64,000 nt of DNA from Acrocarpospora corrugata (GCF_009687845.1 NZ_BLAD01000045.1:62001-126000), one strand, 5' to 3'. Counted from the first letter of the stretch, positions 1 through 10,729 are shown. Translations and numbers: made by a program. The notes: generated by a model from the sequence alone, not told the origin.

Positions 1-212
1 AGGGCGCGATCGGCGGGTACGTGCCCGGCGCGCGCAAACTGTCCATCCAGCAGTGGGCCCAGTCACTGGCCGACCAGCTGTCGTCCTCGCCGTTCCTCAA
101 GACCGATGTGGCGCTCAGCTTCGCCGTGCCGGCGATGGTGATCGTGACCGTCGGCGCCGTCATCTGGGCCGGTCAGCGACTGCGCGGGCTGTCGCTGACC
201 GGCGATGAATAA
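1..212 (+). CDS. C-terminal end of an integral membrane protein (partial)
   Basis: The reading frame is open at the left window edge (first full codon at base 3) and ends with TAA at 210-212. About 70 residues are visible: a soluble stretch containing LSIQQWAQSLADQL, one strongly hydrophobic segment (LSFAVPAMVIVTVGAVIWAG) and a short polar tail ending TGDE. A final membrane helix with a short tail would fit an ABC-2 type permease or another polytopic membrane protein, but too little is present to name it. The GTG at 21 is internal. It converges on glmM, and its stop codon lies in the first unit of a 14-bp triplicated repeat. Confidence 0.6.
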   Translation, partial: GAIGGYVPGARKLSIQQWAQSLADQLSSSPFLKTDVALSFAVPAMVIVTVGAVIWAGQRLRGLSLTGDE

Positions 213-248
213 CTAACGGCGAATAACTAACGGCGAATAACTAGCGGC
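207..248. repeat. Three tandem 14-bp repeats holding two convergent stop codons
   Basis: The unit gaataactaacggc occurs at 207-220 and 221-234, and with one change (a to g) at 235-248. The plus-strand membrane-protein gene stops (TAA) inside the first unit and glmM stops (TAG on the minus strand) inside the third. No strong hairpin was found between these convergent genes. Confidence 0.9.
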
Positions 249-1572
249 AGACTTCGCGGACGGTGTCGGCCAGGCGGGCCGCCACCGTCTCGGCGTGCTC
301 GTGCGACCGGGCCTCGACCATCACCCGGATCATCGGCTCGGTGCCGCTCGGCCGGATCAGCACCCGGCCGGTGTCGCCCAGCTCCGCCTCCGCCAGCGCC
401 ACCTCGGCCAGCAGCGCCGGGTGGGCGGCCTGGTCCTTGGCCACATCCCTGACGTTGACCAGCACCTGCGGGAGCTTGGTCATGACCGAGGCCAGCTCGG
501 CCAGGCTGCGGCCTGAACTCACCACGGCGGCCAGCAGGTGCAGCGAGGTGAGCAGCCCGTCCCCGGTGGTGGCGTGGTCGAGCATGATCACATGCCCGGA
601 CTGCTCGCCGCCGAAGTTGTAGCCGTGCTCCTGCATCTGCTCCAGCACGTAACGGTCGCCGACGGCGGTCTCCACCACCGACACGCCCGCCTCGCGCATG
701 GCCAGCTTGAAGCCGAGGTTGGACATCACCGTGGCGACCACCGTGTCCTGCTGGAGGCGGCCTTCCGACCGCATCGCCAGGGCCAGGATCGCCATGATCT
801 GGTCGCCGTCGATCTCCTCGCCGTCGCCTGTCACCGCCAGGCAGCGGTCGGCGTCGCCGTCGTAGGCGATGCCCAGATCGGCGGACTTGGCGACGACGGC
901 CTTCTTCAGCGGATCGAGATGGGTGGAACCCACCCCGTCGTTGATGTTCAGGCCGTCTGGAGCGGTCCCAATGGTGTCCACCTGGGCGCCCGCCCGGCGC
1001 AGCGCCTCCGGGGCGACCATGTGCGCGGCGCCGTGCGCGCAGTCGAGCACGACCCGCAGGCCGTCCAGCCGGTGCGGCAGCGAGGTGAGCAGATGCGCGA
1101 CGTAACGGTTGGCTTCCCCGTACGCCTCCCGGACCCGGCCCACAGCGGAGCCGACCGGGCGTTCCCACGGCTCGCCGAGCCGATCCTCGATCTCGTTCTC
1201 CACCGCGTCGGGCAGCTTGAAGCCGCGCCGGGTGAGGAACTTGATCCCGTTGTCGGGGGCGGGGTTGTGGGAGGCCGAGAGCATGACCCCGAGGTCGGCT
1301 CCCAGCGCGGGTGTCAGATAGGCCACCGCCGGAGTGGGCAGCACACCGAGCCGGAGCACGTCCATGCCCGACGACGCGAGGCCGGCGACCACAGCGGCTT
1401 CCAGGAATTCTCCTGAAGCCCGCGGGTCCCGGCCTACGACGGCGAGTGGTCGGCTCCTCCCGGCGTCCCGGAGCACATGCGCGGCCGCCACGGACAGGTC
1501 CATGGCGAGCTCGGCCGTGAGGTCGCGTCCAGCGACCCCACGTACCCCGTCGGTGCCGAAAAGGCGGCCCAA
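241..1572 (-). CDS. glmM: Phosphoglucosamine mutase GlmM
   Basis: Interconverts glucosamine-6-phosphate and glucosamine-1-phosphate, a cytosolic step toward UDP-GlcNAc and peptidoglycan. The 443-residue product has normal family length. It begins [11 protein letters not shown], carries the phosphoserine loop SASHNP (Ser101, phosphorylated in the family), the magnesium loop DGDADRC and the C-terminal phosphate-binding [12 protein letters not shown]. The start is TTG, one base after the rpsI stop, and only a weak ribosome-binding site can lie inside the end of rpsI, so translation is probably coupled. The rplM-rpsI-glmM order is usual in actinobacteria. Confidence 0.97.
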   Translation of the reverse strand: MGRLFGTDGVRGVAGRDLTAELAMDLSVAAAHVLRDAGRSRPLAVVGRDPRASGEFLEAAVVAGLASSGMDVLRLGVLPTPAVAYLTPALGADLGVMLSASHNPAPDNGIKFLTRRGFKLPDAVENEIEDRLGEPWERPVGSAVGRVREAYGEANRYVAHLLTSLPHRLDGLRVVLDCAHGAAHMVAPEALRRAGAQVDTIGTAPDGLNINDGVGSTHLDPLKKAVVAKSADLGIAYDGDADRCLAVTGDGEEIDGDQIMAILALAMRSEGRLQQDTVVATVMSNLGFKLAMREAGVSVVETAVGDRYVLEQMQEHGYNFGGEQSGHVIMLDHATTGDGLLTSLHLLAAVVSSGRSLAELASVMTKLPQVLVNVRDVAKDQAAHPALLAEVALAEAELGDTGRVLIRPSGTEPMIRVMVEARSHEHAETVAARLADTVREVCR

Positions 1573-1573
1573 T

Positions 1574-2095
1574 TTAACGCTTGCTGTACTGCGGAGCCTT
1601 ACGAGCCTTCTTCAGGCCGTACTTCTTCCGCTCGGTGGCGCGGGCGTCCCGGGTGAGGAAGCCGGCCTTCTTGAGCGGAGGACGGTTGGTCTCCGGGTCC
1701 AGGATGGTCAGCGCGCGGGACACGCCCATCCGCAGGGCGCCCGCCTGACCGGTCACGCCGCCGCCGTTGATCCGGGCGATGACGTCGAACTGCTCCTCGG
1801 CGCCGAGCACCACGAAGGGCTCGTTGACGATCTGCTGGTGCACCTTGTTCGGGAAGTAGTTGTCCAGCGTACGGCCGTTGATCGTCCACTTGCCGGTGCC
1901 GGGCACGATGCGGACGCGGGCGACACCCTCCTTGCGGCGGCCGGTGCCGTACGAGTTGCCGGTGGTGACCGGCTTGCGCACGGGGACGTCCGACGCGGGC
2001 GACGACTCGGTGGTGTACTCCGACGGAAACTCCTCGGCGGAGAAGTCTTCCTGCTCGCCCTCGACGAGCGTCTCGGTACCAGTGGTCTCAGCCAC
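1574..2095 (-). CDS. rpsI: 30S ribosomal protein S9
   Basis: Small-subunit protein whose C-terminal tail reaches the P-site tRNA. The 173-residue product is longer than the usual ~130 because it has an acidic, Ser/Thr-rich, presumably disordered N-terminal extension of about 45 residues. The S9 core starts at [14 protein letters not shown] and ends with the typical basic tail [11 protein letters not shown]. It lies 30 bp downstream of rplM and abuts glmM, as in a rplM-rpsI-glmM transcript. The extension looks lineage-specific; its role is unknown. Confidence 0.97.
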   Translation of the reverse strand: MAETTGTETLVEGEQEDFSAEEFPSEYTTESSPASDVPVRKPVTTGNSYGTGRRKEGVARVRIVPGTGKWTINGRTLDNYFPNKVHQQIVNEPFVVLGAEEQFDVIARINGGGVTGQAGALRMGVSRALTILDPETNRPPLKKAGFLTRDARATERKKYGLKKARKAPQYSKR

Positions 2096-2125
2096 GGTTC
2101 TCCTCTTAACTTTCCTGGCTCGGCG

Positions 2126-2569
2126 TTACTGGGCGATCTGGGTGATCGTGAAGGGCACCGGCAGCTGGGCCTTGTGCGGGTGCTCGGAACCGGCGTAGAC
2201 CTTGAGCTTCTTGACCATCTTCCGGCCGAGAGCGTTCTTGGGCAGCATGCCCTTGACGGCCTTCTCGACGGCCCGGTCCGGGCGCTTCTCCATCAGCTCG
2301 CCGTACGTGACGGACCGCAGGCCGCCCGGGTAGCCGGAGTGCCGGTAGGCCTTCTTCTGCTGCAGCTTGTTGCCGGTGAGGGCGACCTTGTCGGCGTTGA
2401 TGACGATGACGAAGTCACCGGTGTCGACGTGGTTCGCGAAGATCGGCTTGTGCTTGCCACGGAGCAGGACCGCGACGTGGCTGGCCAACCGGCCGAGCAC
2501 GACGTCGGTCGCGTCGATGACGTACCACTGACGCTCGACCTCGTTGGGCTTCGGTGTGAACGTGCGCAC
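2126..2569 (-). CDS. rplM: 50S ribosomal protein L13
   Basis: Early-assembly large-subunit protein. I place the start at the GTG at 2569 (product [20 protein letters not shown]...), preceded by the ribosome-binding site GAAGG, rather than at the longer in-frame start at 2644, which would add a non-homologous 25-residue leader. The resulting 147 residues match the family length. Conserved stretches include [36 protein letters not shown] and KGMLPKN. First gene of rplM-rpsI-glmM, with promoter-like sequences at 2716-2744 and 2767-2797. Confidence 0.97.
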   Translation of the reverse strand: MRTFTPKPNEVERQWYVIDATDVVLGRLASHVAVLLRGKHKPIFANHVDTGDFVIVINADKVALTGNKLQQKKAYRHSGYPGGLRSVTYGELMEKRPDRAVEKAVKGMLPKNALGRKMVKKLKVYAGSEHPHKAQLPVPFTITQIAQ

Positions 2570-2715
2570 GGCAGTGCCTTCTGTCGGAATGTGAACTCTC
2601 GGTAGGTTGCGCGGACGCACGGCGGCAACCTTCCGTCTCCACATTCACGGGAGATGACGCCGGACTGCGCCGTGCATCAGTCAACGAAGGACTGATCCAC
2701 ACACAACGAACTAGC

Positions 2716-2744
2716 AGACTACCGTTCCCCCAGCCAAACGGCAA
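2716..2744 (-). promoter_or_regulatory. Candidate rplM promoter
   Basis: On the minus strand TTGCCG (2744-2739), a 17-base spacer and TAGTCT (2721-2716) resemble a sigma-70-type actinobacterial promoter about 150 bases upstream of the rplM start. A second weaker pair, TTGACT (2797-2792) and TAGACT (2772-2767) with 19-base spacing, lies further upstream. This is pattern matching only. Confidence 0.45.
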
Positions 2745-2855
2745 AACGATCAGCCCAAGTCGCGCGAGTCTAGGCCCCGACGGAGCTGACTAGTCAATCC
2801 TGTCCCGCTGTTCTCATTTTCAACAAGCCCTCATATCTCTATATTTGGCTGCGGT

Positions 2856-3635
2856 ATGTGGCAGACCCCTCACACCCGGCATACCCAACGGATCTCCCGA
2901 CGCGGGACTCTCTTGGGCCTAGTCGCATGCGTGACGGCGGTTCTGCTGCTGGGCATCGTGATCGGCCGCCTGACCATGACCCCGGCCGACACCGACGACG
3001 TCTTCCTGCGCAACTCCGAGCCGACCCCGCTCGCCGAGCCGTCCGCCACGCCGTCCCCGGCCAGGAAACGCCACCTCACCGCGCTCGCCCCCGTCGCCCG
3101 CCCCGTCACCGGCGGCGCCGACCCCGTGACCGGCCAGGCCGTCCCCAGCGCCAAACCGCGCCAGCGCCCGTCCAACCTGATCGACGGCTCGTACGGCGGC
3201 GACCAGAGCACCAGCCACGGCGGCGACGAACTCGTCGGCGACGCCGGCCACCTGGCCGCCCTGGAGTCCGAGGTGGTCACCCTGGTCAACATCGAGCGCG
3301 CCAAGAAGAACGGCTGCGTCGCGCTCCGGATCGACCAGCGCCTGGTCCAGTCGGCCAGGACCCACTCGGCCGAGATGGCCGACGGCAACGCGTTCGTGCA
3401 CGAATCCCCCGACGGCAGCACACCGTGGCAGCGGATGGCCCGCGCGGGCTACCAGCACGGCGGCGCGGAGAACATCGCCCGCGGCTACCAGACCGCCGAG
3501 GAGGCGGTCCGCGGCTGGATGGCCAGCCCCACCCACCGGGCCAACATCCTCAACTGCCGCCTCACCACCACCGGCGTCGGCGTCACCCTCGGCCCGGAGG
3601 GGCCCTGGTGGACGCAGGACTTCGGCTACCCCTGA
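2856..3635 (+). CDS. Membrane-anchored CAP/SCP-domain protein
   Basis: A 259-residue surface protein. Residues 1-16 are basic, ~18-40 form a hydrophobic signal anchor, ~45-135 are a Pro/Ser/Thr-rich wall-spanning linker, and ~137-259 are a CAP domain (cysteine-rich secretory/PR-1 fold). CAP hallmarks seen are LVNIERAKKNGC, THSAEMADGNAFVHESP, GAENIARGY, SPTHRANILN and the C-terminal WWTQDFGYP. Bacterial CAP proteins are exported and mostly of unknown biochemical role. It is divergent from rplM and followed after 52 bp by another membrane-anchored protein. No clear ribosome-binding site precedes the ATG; TATATT lies about 12 bases upstream. Confidence 0.85.
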   Translation: MWQTPHTRHTQRISRRGTLLGLVACVTAVLLLGIVIGRLTMTPADTDDVFLRNSEPTPLAEPSATPSPARKRHLTALAPVARPVTGGADPVTGQAVPSAKPRQRPSNLIDGSYGGDQSTSHGGDELVGDAGHLAALESEVVTLVNIERAKKNGCVALRIDQRLVQSARTHSAEMADGNAFVHESPDGSTPWQRMARAGYQHGGAENIARGYQTAEEAVRGWMASPTHRANILNCRLTTTGVGVTLGPEGPWWTQDFGYP

Positions 3636-3687
3636 CGGTATTCCTGACCAGTCCGCATCTGATGGGATAGGCGGCTAATCTCAGCCC

Positions 3688-4425
3688 ATGGGCTCCCGCG
3701 ACTACCCGAAATCCTCCCTCAGGCGTCCCCCGGTGGTCATCGCCGTCATAGCCGTGGTCCTGGTCCTGGTCGTGGCCGTCAGTTTCTGGGTCTCCGCCAG
3801 CGGCGAGAAGGCGCCCGAGGCGAGCGCCACCCCGAAGCCGTCCCCGTCGCTGCCCCAGGTCCCCGGCGGCCAGTACGGCTACGCGGCCGCCCGCAAGACC
3901 GACCCGAAGCCGCTCACCCCCAAAGAGCTGTTCGGCAGCGCCAAGATCACCAACGAGAACCGCTCCTACCGGCGGACCACCTTCGACTCCAGCAAGGTCT
4001 GCAAGGACGCCATCTCCGGCCCGAAACTGGAGAAGGCCCTCAAGGCGGCCGGCTGCAACCAGCTCATCCGGGCCAGCTTCCGGGACGCCAAGGGCCTGGT
4101 CATCGGCACCGTCGGCGTCGCCAACCTGAAGACCTCCGCGGGCGCCAAGAAGGTCGCCACCGCCGGGGCCGGCGACGAGCGCAAGGACTTCCTCAAGCCG
4201 CTCCCCGGCAAGGACGAGATCAGCAAGTTCCTCGGCCAGGGCGAGGCGTACGCGGGCGGCTGGTATCACGGCCACTACGCGGTGTTGCTGTGGTTCCAGT
4301 TCAAGGACGGGCACAAACCGAAGAAGTCCGAGCTCAAGCGGCTCACCCAGGCCGCCGTGGACATCACCGACCAGACCGTTTTCGCGGCCCTGGACACCCG
4401 CTCCATCAGCGGCGTCCCGTCCTGA
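3688..4425 (+). CDS. Single-pass membrane protein with extracellular two-cysteine domain
   Basis: A 245-residue protein of unknown function: short cytoplasmic N-terminus, one TM helix at about residues 16-34, a Pro-rich spacer, then an extracellular domain of about 165 residues. The domain matches the C-terminal domain of the next gene: both have a pattern like YRRTTF...VCKDA...AAGC...LIRASFRDAKG with two cysteines about 18-20 residues apart, probably a disulfide, and a later glycine/aromatic block (AYAGGWYHGHYAVLLW). TAATCT at 3674-3679 just before the ATG suggests a leaderless transcript (inference). Homologous pair with the gene at 4497; no family name recognised. Confidence 0.7.
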   Translation: MGSRDYPKSSLRRPPVVIAVIAVVLVLVVAVSFWVSASGEKAPEASATPKPSPSLPQVPGGQYGYAAARKTDPKPLTPKELFGSAKITNENRSYRRTTFDSSKVCKDAISGPKLEKALKAAGCNQLIRASFRDAKGLVIGTVGVANLKTSAGAKKVATAGAGDERKDFLKPLPGKDEISKFLGQGEAYAGGWYHGHYAVLLWFQFKDGHKPKKSELKRLTQAAVDITDQTVFAALDTRSISGVPS

Positions 4426-4496
4426 GCCAGCCCGGACCCCTGTGGAAACGCCCATAGCGGCACGCCGATCTCGTCTGCGCCGATACGCTTCCGCGT

Positions 4497-6674
4497 ATGC
4501 GTGGCCAGGATCCGGGTTCCGAACACGACTACGACCGCAGCGGTCCCGCGGCCTCGGCGGTCCCCCCGCCGAGCTTCGGGCAGGCTGGCCGTGGCGATGA
4601 CCTGCAGTTGGGCATGGGCTCTCCGTGGCGTCCCGGCTACAGCTGGTTCTCGGCGCCCACCCGCGAGGACGAACTGTGGTCACCCTCCGTGATCGAGCCC
4701 GCCAGAACCGTGGCGGAGGCCGCGCCGCCGGTGGTGCCGTGCGCGCCGCCGTGGCAACCGCCGCCCGCCTACACCGCGGCCGCCGCCGGGATGCCGGTGT
4801 GGCCGGGCGCGAACGACGCCGCCGACCAGCCGGTCTGGCCGGCCGCCACCGGCGAGTCCGTGGGCGGCGCGGGTGACATGAGCGACATGGGCGATCCCGC
4901 CGGCTGGCCGCCCCCGTCGGCGCCGGAACCCGACCCGGCCGAAGCTCCTCGATCGGGCCTGCCGCCGCTGCCGGCCTGGCCCGCGAACACCGCCGAGCAA
5001 GCCGAGACCCTGAACGCCACTGTGCAATCCGAGACCCTGAAAGCGGGCATGCGAGCCGAAACCTTCAACGCCGCCGTCCAAGCCGAAGCCCAGCCCGCCG
5101 AGGTCCCGCGGGAGCCGGTCCGGTCCGGCGAGCCCGGCGACGTCCCCGTCTGGCCGCCGCGCCTCCCCGGTGAGGCCGTGTACAGCGAGGACGTCACGGG
5201 CGACGACCCCCCGGTGGTGCCGCGGCACTGGCCGCCCACCGAGAGCCCCGCCCCGACGCTGCGGCCGTGGTCCGCGCCGGGCCGGTTACCCGCCGCCGAG
5301 ACCGAGGTGCCCGAGCCGTCCGCCCCGGAGTCGTGGCCGTCGGCGGCGGGGGCCAGCTCCGAGGCCGCGACCACCGAACCCGCCGAACCGGCCGCCGAGG
5401 CTCCCGAGGGGACGGTCGAGCAGCAGTGGCCCGCCTTCGGGTCCTGGCCGTCGGTTCCGCAGGTCAGCCGGGATGACGAGCCGCCCCAGGACGCCGAGTC
5501 GCACGAGGTCGTCCCGGAGACCAGCGCCGGGGTGCCCCAGGACGAGTCCCCGGCCGATCGGGATCTCGTCACGCTGCCCGGCGACCGGGAGAGCGGGCTC
5601 ACCTGGCCCGCCGAACGCGCGGTATCCGCCGTCCCCGAACCCGCCGAACCCGCCGTGGCCGCTCTCGACGCGCCCGCCGGCGGCCCCGCGACCGAACCCG
5701 GCGACGACCCCGACGCCTGGCCGCCCGGTCCCGGCCGCTGGCGGACCGTCGTCCCGACGCAGCCGCCGCCCGAGGAGTCCATCGCCGAGACCACGATCCC
5801 GCGCCGCGAGGTCATGTTCCCGGTCACCGACGCACCCCCGCCGCTGCGCCGGATCCACGGCCGGCACACCCCGGCCGAAGGCATCGTGCTGCCTCCCGTA
5901 CCGCAGCAACAGCAGCTCCAGCGGCAGCTGCCGCCCCAGGCAGCCCCCGCCGAACCGCGCCAGTCCGGCGGCGGCCGCAAGGCCGTGCTCGCGCTCTGCT
6001 CGCTGATCGTGGTGGGCGCGATCGGCACCGCGGCCTACTTCGCCTACACCGACAAGGGCGACCCGGCCGCGACCGGCCAGGCCCCCGCGGTCGCCGGCGC
6101 GCCCGCCGTGGCGAACGAGGGCCCCGACCCGGCGCCGACGACCGGGGACGTGCTCGACTCCGAGACCTCCGACCCCCGCAAACTCACCCTGGCCGAGGCG
6201 TTCCCCGACGCCAGGATCAGCGTGGACGGCCGGACCTTCCGGCGGGTCAAGGTGAACATCACCGACAAGTGCGAGGACGCCGCCGCCGGCGCGTTCGCCA
6301 CGGCCCTGACCCAGCAGCAGTGCCGCCGGGTGCTCCGCGCCACCTACGTGGACGCGCGCAAGCAGTACGCGGTCACCACCGGCATCGCCGTACTCCCGAC
6401 CAAGGAAGCCGCCCTGGAGGTCGACAAGACCAAGAACCTCGGCGGCAACCTGTGGTTCCGGGGTCTGGACGGCGAGGCGGACACCGGCGCGGACCGGGTC
6501 TCGATCTCCGGCGGGTACGCGGCGGGCATGGTCTGGGGGCGCTACATCGTCTTCAGCTACGCCACCTACGCCGACGGCCACACGCCGGTGGAGAAGGAGA
6601 AGGACCTCGGGCCGGTCAGCGGCGCGTTCCGGGACCACACCGCCGAAGTGATCGAGAAGCGCATCGGCGGCTAA
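4497..6674 (+). CDS. Membrane protein with long disordered cytoplasmic region and extracellular two-cysteine domain
   Basis: A 725-residue protein. Residues 1-~490 are low-complexity, rich in Pro/Ala/Glu/Trp, with repeated VWPP/SWP-like motifs and an ETLNA/ETLKA/ETFNA repeat near residues 165-200. A single TM helix sits at about 493-515 ([20 protein letters not shown]), followed by a ~200-residue extracellular domain. That domain ([15 protein letters not shown]...[17 protein letters not shown]) is paralogous to the protein at 3688, including the two cysteines. The layout resembles a membrane sensor or scaffold with a disordered intracellular tail, but no enzymatic motif is present. Its stop overlaps the stop of convergent truA by 4 bp. 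Confidence 0.65.
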   Translation: MRGQDPGSEHDYDRSGPAASAVPPPSFGQAGRGDDLQLGMGSPWRPGYSWFSAPTREDELWSPSVIEPARTVAEAAPPVVPCAPPWQPPPAYTAAAAGMPVWPGANDAADQPVWPAATGESVGGAGDMSDMGDPAGWPPPSAPEPDPAEAPRSGLPPLPAWPANTAEQAETLNATVQSETLKAGMRAETFNAAVQAEAQPAEVPREPVRSGEPGDVPVWPPRLPGEAVYSEDVTGDDPPVVPRHWPPTESPAPTLRPWSAPGRLPAAETEVPEPSAPESWPSAAGASSEAATTEPAEPAAEAPEGTVEQQWPAFGSWPSVPQVSRDDEPPQDAESHEVVPETSAGVPQDESPADRDLVTLPGDRESGLTWPAERAVSAVPEPAEPAVAALDAPAGGPATEPGDDPDAWPPGPGRWRTVVPTQPPPEESIAETTIPRREVMFPVTDAPPPLRRIHGRHTPAEGIVLPPVPQQQQLQRQLPPQAAPAEPRQSGGGRKAVLALCSLIVVGAIGTAAYFAYTDKGDPAATGQAPAVAGAPAVANEGPDPAPTTGDVLDSETSDPRKLTLAEAFPDARISVDGRTFRRVKVNITDKCEDAAAGAFATALTQQQCRRVLRATYVDARKQYAVTTGIAVLPTKEAALEVDKTKNLGGNLWFRGLDGEADTGADRVSISGGYAAGMVWGRYIVFSYATYADGHTPVEKEKDLGPVSGAFRDHTAEVIEKRIGG

Positions 6675-7477
6675 CTGGTCGCGAGGTCGCGCACCCGGCG
6701 GGTCTGCACGGCGCGCAGCGCCAGCTCGTCGTCGGGCGGGTAGCGCACCTCCTCCAGGGTGAGGCCGAGCGCGGGCGCGACATTGATGGCAGAATCCCGC
6801 TGCCCGCGGGCCAGCGCCTCACCCGGCCACTCGACCGGCCGCCGGCCCTCGCCGACCGCCAGCAGCGAGCCCACCAGGGCCCGCACCATCGAATGGCAGA
6901 AGGCGTCCGCGACCACCGTGGCCAGCAGCACGCCGTCGGGGCCGCGGACCCAGTCCAGCCGCTGGAGTTCCCTGATCGTGGTCGCGCCCTCGCGCTTCTT
7001 GCAGAACGCGGCGAAGTCGTGCTCCCCCAGCAGGCCCGCGGCGGCGGCGTTCAGCAGGTCCACGTCGAGCGGCCGGTTGTGCCAGAGCACGTCCCGCCGC
7101 CGGAGCGGGTCCACGCCGCCGGGGGCGTCGCCGACGCGGTAGCCGTACCGGCGGGACAGGGCGGAGAACCGGGCGTCGAAACCGGCAGGAGCCACGGACA
7201 GCCGATGAACCCGGACATCCGGCCTCAGTACCCCGGCCAGCCTGCGCAGCAGCGCAGGGAGCTCCACATCGGCCTCCAGGTCCACATGCGCGACCTGCCC
7301 GCGCGCGTGCACCCCCGCGTCGGTACGGCCGGCCACCGTCAACCCCGGCGGATCCACCCGCAGAATGCGCCCGAGCGCCTGCTCGATCTCCCCCTGCACG
7401 GTCCGCAGCCCGGGCTGCCGGGCCCAGCCGGAGAAATCCGTACCGTCATAGCCGAGATCCAGCCGCAACCTGACCAT
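6671..7477 (-). CDS. truA: tRNA pseudouridine(38-40) synthase TruA
   Basis: Converts uridines 38-40 of the tRNA anticodon arm to pseudouridine. The 268-residue product contains the catalytic motif [13 protein letters not shown] with Asp53 as nucleophile, the N-terminal [13 protein letters not shown] and the C-terminal [15 protein letters not shown]. The ATG at 7477 is preferred because GGGAG lies 7 bases upstream; an in-frame ATG at 7492 would add five residues. It follows rplQ across a hairpin terminator, the common actinobacterial position for truA. Confidence 0.95.
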   Translation of the reverse strand: MVRLRLDLGYDGTDFSGWARQPGLRTVQGEIEQALGRILRVDPPGLTVAGRTDAGVHARGQVAHVDLEADVELPALLRRLAGVLRPDVRVHRLSVAPAGFDARFSALSRRYGYRVGDAPGGVDPLRRRDVLWHNRPLDVDLLNAAAAGLLGEHDFAAFCKKREGATTIRELQRLDWVRGPDGVLLATVVADAFCHSMVRALVGSLLAVGEGRRPVEWPGEALARGQRDSAINVAPALGLTLEEVRYPPDDELALRAVQTRRVRDLATS

Positions 7478-7501
7478 CGGAGCATCTCCCATTCAACCGA
7501 A

Positions 7502-7536
7502 ACGGGCCCGGCGCCCTGAGCGGACACCGGACCCGT
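7502..7536 (-). terminator. Hairpin terminator downstream of rplQ
   Basis: A 15-bp stem (7502-7516 with 7522-7536, three G-U pairs in the minus-strand RNA) with a 5-base loop lies 15 bases after the rplQ stop. Only a short U run follows. It separates the rpsM-rplQ region from truA. Confidence 0.65.
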
Positions 7537-7551
7537 CCTGAGCCTGAAAGA

Positions 7552-8061
7552 TCAGGCGTCGTCCTTCTTCGCCTCAGCGGCCTCGGCCTCGGGGGCCTCG
7601 GGAGCGTCGGCCGGGGTCTCGTCGACCTCGGCGTCGGCCTTCGGGGCCTCCGGCTCGGCCGGCGCCGGAGCGGCGGGAGCCTTCTCGACCTTGACCGGGT
7701 TCATCGGCTCGGTCACCAGTTCGATGATCGCCATCGGGGCGTTGTCGCCCTTCCGGGGACCGATCTTGGTGATCCGGGTGTAGCCACCGGGACGGTCGGC
7801 GAACGTCGGCGCGATCTCCGCGAACAGGTGGTGGATGACGCCCTTGTCGCGGACGGTCTCCATCACCTGGCGACGGTTGTGCAGGTCGCCCTTCTTCGCC
7901 TTGGTGATCAGCCGCTCGGCCACCGGGCGCAGCCGCTTGGCCTTGGCCTCGGTGGTGCGGATCCGGCCGTGCTGGAACAGCTGCGTGGCCAGGTTCGACA
8001 GGATCAGCCGCTCGTGGGCCGGGCTGCCGCCGAGGCGGGCGCCCTTGGAGGGCTTGGGCAT
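7552..8061 (-). CDS. rplQ: 50S ribosomal protein L17
   Basis: Large-subunit protein near the exit tunnel. The 169-residue product has the conserved L17 core in the first ~118 residues ([40 protein letters not shown] region, [24 protein letters not shown]), then a ~50-residue Ala/Glu/Pro/Asp-rich acidic tail, presumably disordered and absent in short L17 homologues. It is downstream of rpoA, the standard alpha-operon order, and followed by a terminator. Confidence 0.96.
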   Translation of the reverse strand: MPKPSKGARLGGSPAHERLILSNLATQLFQHGRIRTTEAKAKRLRPVAERLITKAKKGDLHNRRQVMETVRDKGVIHHLFAEIAPTFADRPGGYTRITKIGPRKGDNAPMAIIELVTEPMNPVKVEKAPAAPAPAEPEAPKADAEVDETPADAPEAPEAEAAEAKKDDA

Positions 8062-8144
8062 GGAATGCTCCTTGGAGATAACCCGCCCCGGCCGTATCAG
8101 GTACCGGGGTCGGGCCGACCGGCGAACCGATCGTTATGGGATTT

Positions 8145-9161
8145 CTAGTACTGCTCGGTCTCGATGAAGCCGCCGTCCTCGTCGTCGTACCCGCCGCCGG
8201 CGACCGCGGTGGGGTCGAATCCGGGCGGGGAGTCCTTGAGGGCGAGGCCCATCTCGTGCAGCTTCTGCTTGACCTCTTCGATCGACTTGGCGCCGAAGTT
8301 CCTTATGTCGAGCAGGTCCTGCTCGCTGCGCGCCACGAGCTCACCCACGGTGTGGATGCCCTCGCGCTTGAGGCAGTTGTAGGAACGAACCGTCAGGTTC
8401 AGCTCCTCGATCGGCAGCGCCAGATCGGCGGCCAGGGCCGCGTCGGTCGGCGACGGGCCGATGTCGATGCCCTCGGCCTCGACGTTGAGCTCGCGAGCCA
8501 GGCCGAAGAGCTCGACCAGGGTCTTACCGGCCGAGGCCACCGCGTCGCGGGGCTTCATACACGGCTTGGTCTCGACGTCCAGGATCAGGCGGTCGAAGTC
8601 CGTGCGCTGCTCGACACGGGTGGCCTCGACCTTGTAGGTGACCTTGAGGACCGGGGAGTAGATCGAGTCGATCGGAATCCGGCCGATCTCCTGGCCCGGC
8701 TGCTTGTTCTGCGCGGCGGAGACGTAGCCGCGACCGCGCTCGACGGTCAGCTCCATCTCCAGCTTCGCCTTGCCGTTCAGCGTGGCGATGTGCAGTTCGG
8801 GGTTGTGCACCTCGACACCGGCCGGCGGCGCGATGTCGGCGGCGGTGACCTCGCCGGGACCCTGCTTGCGCAGGTACATGACCACCGGCTCGTCGTGCTC
8901 GGACGAGACGACCAGCGCCTTCAGGTTCAGGATGATGTCGGTGACATCCTCCTTGACCCCGGGGACGGTCGAGAACTCGTGCAGCACGCCCTCGATCCGG
9001 ATGCTGGTGACGGCCGCGCCCGGAATGGACGACAGCAGCGTGCGCCGCACCGAGTTGCCGATGGTGTAACCGAAGCCCGGCTCCAGCGGCTCGATGACGA
9101 ACTTGGAGCGGTGCTCGTCGAGAGACTCTTCGACGAGGCTGGGACGCTGTGCGATAAGCAT
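8145..9161 (-). CDS. rpoA: DNA-directed RNA polymerase subunit alpha
   Basis: Alpha subunit, 338 residues. The N-terminal domain (about 1-230) directs dimerisation and assembly and includes [20 protein letters not shown] linker leads to the C-terminal domain (about 250-320; [37 protein letters not shown]) that contacts promoter DNA and activators. The tail ends in an acidic [13 protein letters not shown]. It is separated from rpsD by ~105 bp with a strong hairpin, so rpoA-rplQ may have their own promoter. Confidence 0.98.
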   Translation of the reverse strand: MLIAQRPSLVEESLDEHRSKFVIEPLEPGFGYTIGNSVRRTLLSSIPGAAVTSIRIEGVLHEFSTVPGVKEDVTDIILNLKALVVSSEHDEPVVMYLRKQGPGEVTAADIAPPAGVEVHNPELHIATLNGKAKLEMELTVERGRGYVSAAQNKQPGQEIGRIPIDSIYSPVLKVTYKVEATRVEQRTDFDRLILDVETKPCMKPRDAVASAGKTLVELFGLARELNVEAEGIDIGPSPTDAALAADLALPIEELNLTVRSYNCLKREGIHTVGELVARSEQDLLDIRNFGAKSIEEVKQKLHEMGLALKDSPPGFDPTAVAGGGYDDEDGGFIETEQY

Positions 9162-9221
9162 GCGTGCTCTCCTCTTTCACGGCGGCGCCCGCTATTTGAC
9201 GCCACTCGCCTACAACCATGA

Positions 9222-9255
9222 TGCCGCACGGCCCCAAATCGTGGGCCGTGCGGCA
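9222..9255 (-). terminator. Hairpin between rpsD and rpoA
   Basis: A perfect 13-bp stem (9222-9234 with 9243-9255, tgccgcacggccc and its complement) with an 8-base loop starts about 10 bases after the rpsD stop. No U tract follows on the minus strand, so it may act as an attenuator, partial terminator or processing site rather than a full terminator. Confidence 0.6.
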
Positions 9256-9265
9256 ACGTTGAGCC

Positions 9266-9892
<627 letters not shown>

Positions 9893-9909
9893 TGTTCTCT
9901 ATCTCCTGG

Positions 9910-10314
9910 TCAGACGCGGCGGCGCTTCGGCGGACGGCAACCGTTGTGCGGAACCGGGGTCACGTCCTGGATGGATCCGACCTCGAGCCCGGTCGCCTGC
10001 AGCGAGCGGATCGCGGTCTCCCGGCCGGAACCGGGACCCTTCACGAAGACGTCGACCTTGCGCATGCCGTGCTCCATGGCGCGGCGGGCGGCGTTCTCGG
10101 CTGCCATCTGCGCGGCGAACGGGGTGGACTTGCGAGAGCCCTTGAACCCGACGTGGCCGGCACTGGCCCAGGAAATCACGTTCCCGTTCGGGTCGGTGAT
10201 CGAAACGATCGTGTTGTTGAACGTGCTCTTGATGTGGGCGTGCCCGTGAGCGACGTTCTTCTTTTCCTTGCGGCGCACCTTCTTCGGTGCGCCCTGGCGG
10301 CTCTTCGGCGGCAT
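9910..10314 (-). CDS. rpsK: 30S ribosomal protein S11
   Basis: Platform protein of the small subunit near the E site, 134 residues. Conserved elements include [38 protein letters not shown] and the basic tail [14 protein letters not shown]. The N-terminus is lysine/arginine-rich. Between rpsM and rpsD, the usual alpha-operon arrangement. Confidence 0.98.
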   Translation of the reverse strand: MPPKSRQGAPKKVRRKEKKNVAHGHAHIKSTFNNTIVSITDPNGNVISWASAGHVGFKGSRKSTPFAAQMAAENAARRAMEHGMRKVDVFVKGPGSGRETAIRSLQATGLEVGSIQDVTPVPHNGCRPPKRRRV

Positions 10315-10348
10315 TTAGCGCTATCTCCTGGAATGTGGCTGCTAGGGA

Positions 10349-10729
10349 CTACTTCTTGCCCGGCTTCTTCTTGCCGGCCACGGTCTTCTTCTTGCCCTTG
10401 CGGGTACGCGCGTTCGTCTGCGTCCGCTGACCGTGGACAGGCAGGCCCTTGCGGTGCCGGATGCCCTGGTAACAGCCGATCTCGATCTTGCGACGGATGT
10501 CCGCCTGAACTTCACGGCGGAGGTCGCCCTCGATCTTGAAGTTCGCCTCGATGTAGTCACGCATGGGCACGAGCTCAGCGTCGCTGAGCTGGTGCACGCG
10601 CAGGTCACCGCTGACGCCGGTGGCCGTGAGGATCTCCAGGGCGCGGGTGCGACCGATTCCGAAAATGTAGGTGAGTGCGATCTCCAGCCGCTTGTCGCGG
10701 GGGAGGTCGACGCCAACCAGGCGAGCCAT
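10349..10729 (-). CDS. rpsM: 30S ribosomal protein S13
   Basis: Head protein contacting L5 and the P-site tRNA, 126 residues. The start is the ATG at 10729 ([20 protein letters not shown]), preceded by AAGGAG; an upstream in-frame start at 10774 would add an unrelated 15-residue leader. The C-terminal lysine-rich tail ([14 protein letters not shown]) is typical. It is separated from rpmJ by 213 bp with hairpins, an unusually wide gap for this operon. Confidence 0.98.
   Translation of the reverse strand: MARLVGVDLPRDKRLEIALTYIFGIGRTRALEILTATGVSGDLRVHQLSDAELVPMRDYIEANFKIEGDLRREVQADIRRKIEIGCYQGIRHRKGLPVHGQRTQTNARTRKGKKKTVAGKKKPGKK

Noticed and set aside
2809-2823. TGAAAATGA-like half of a Zur-type box (minus strand) in the rplM/CAP gap
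   Set aside because: Only one half matches the usual palindrome and neither neighbour is a typical zinc-regulated gene, so chance is likely.
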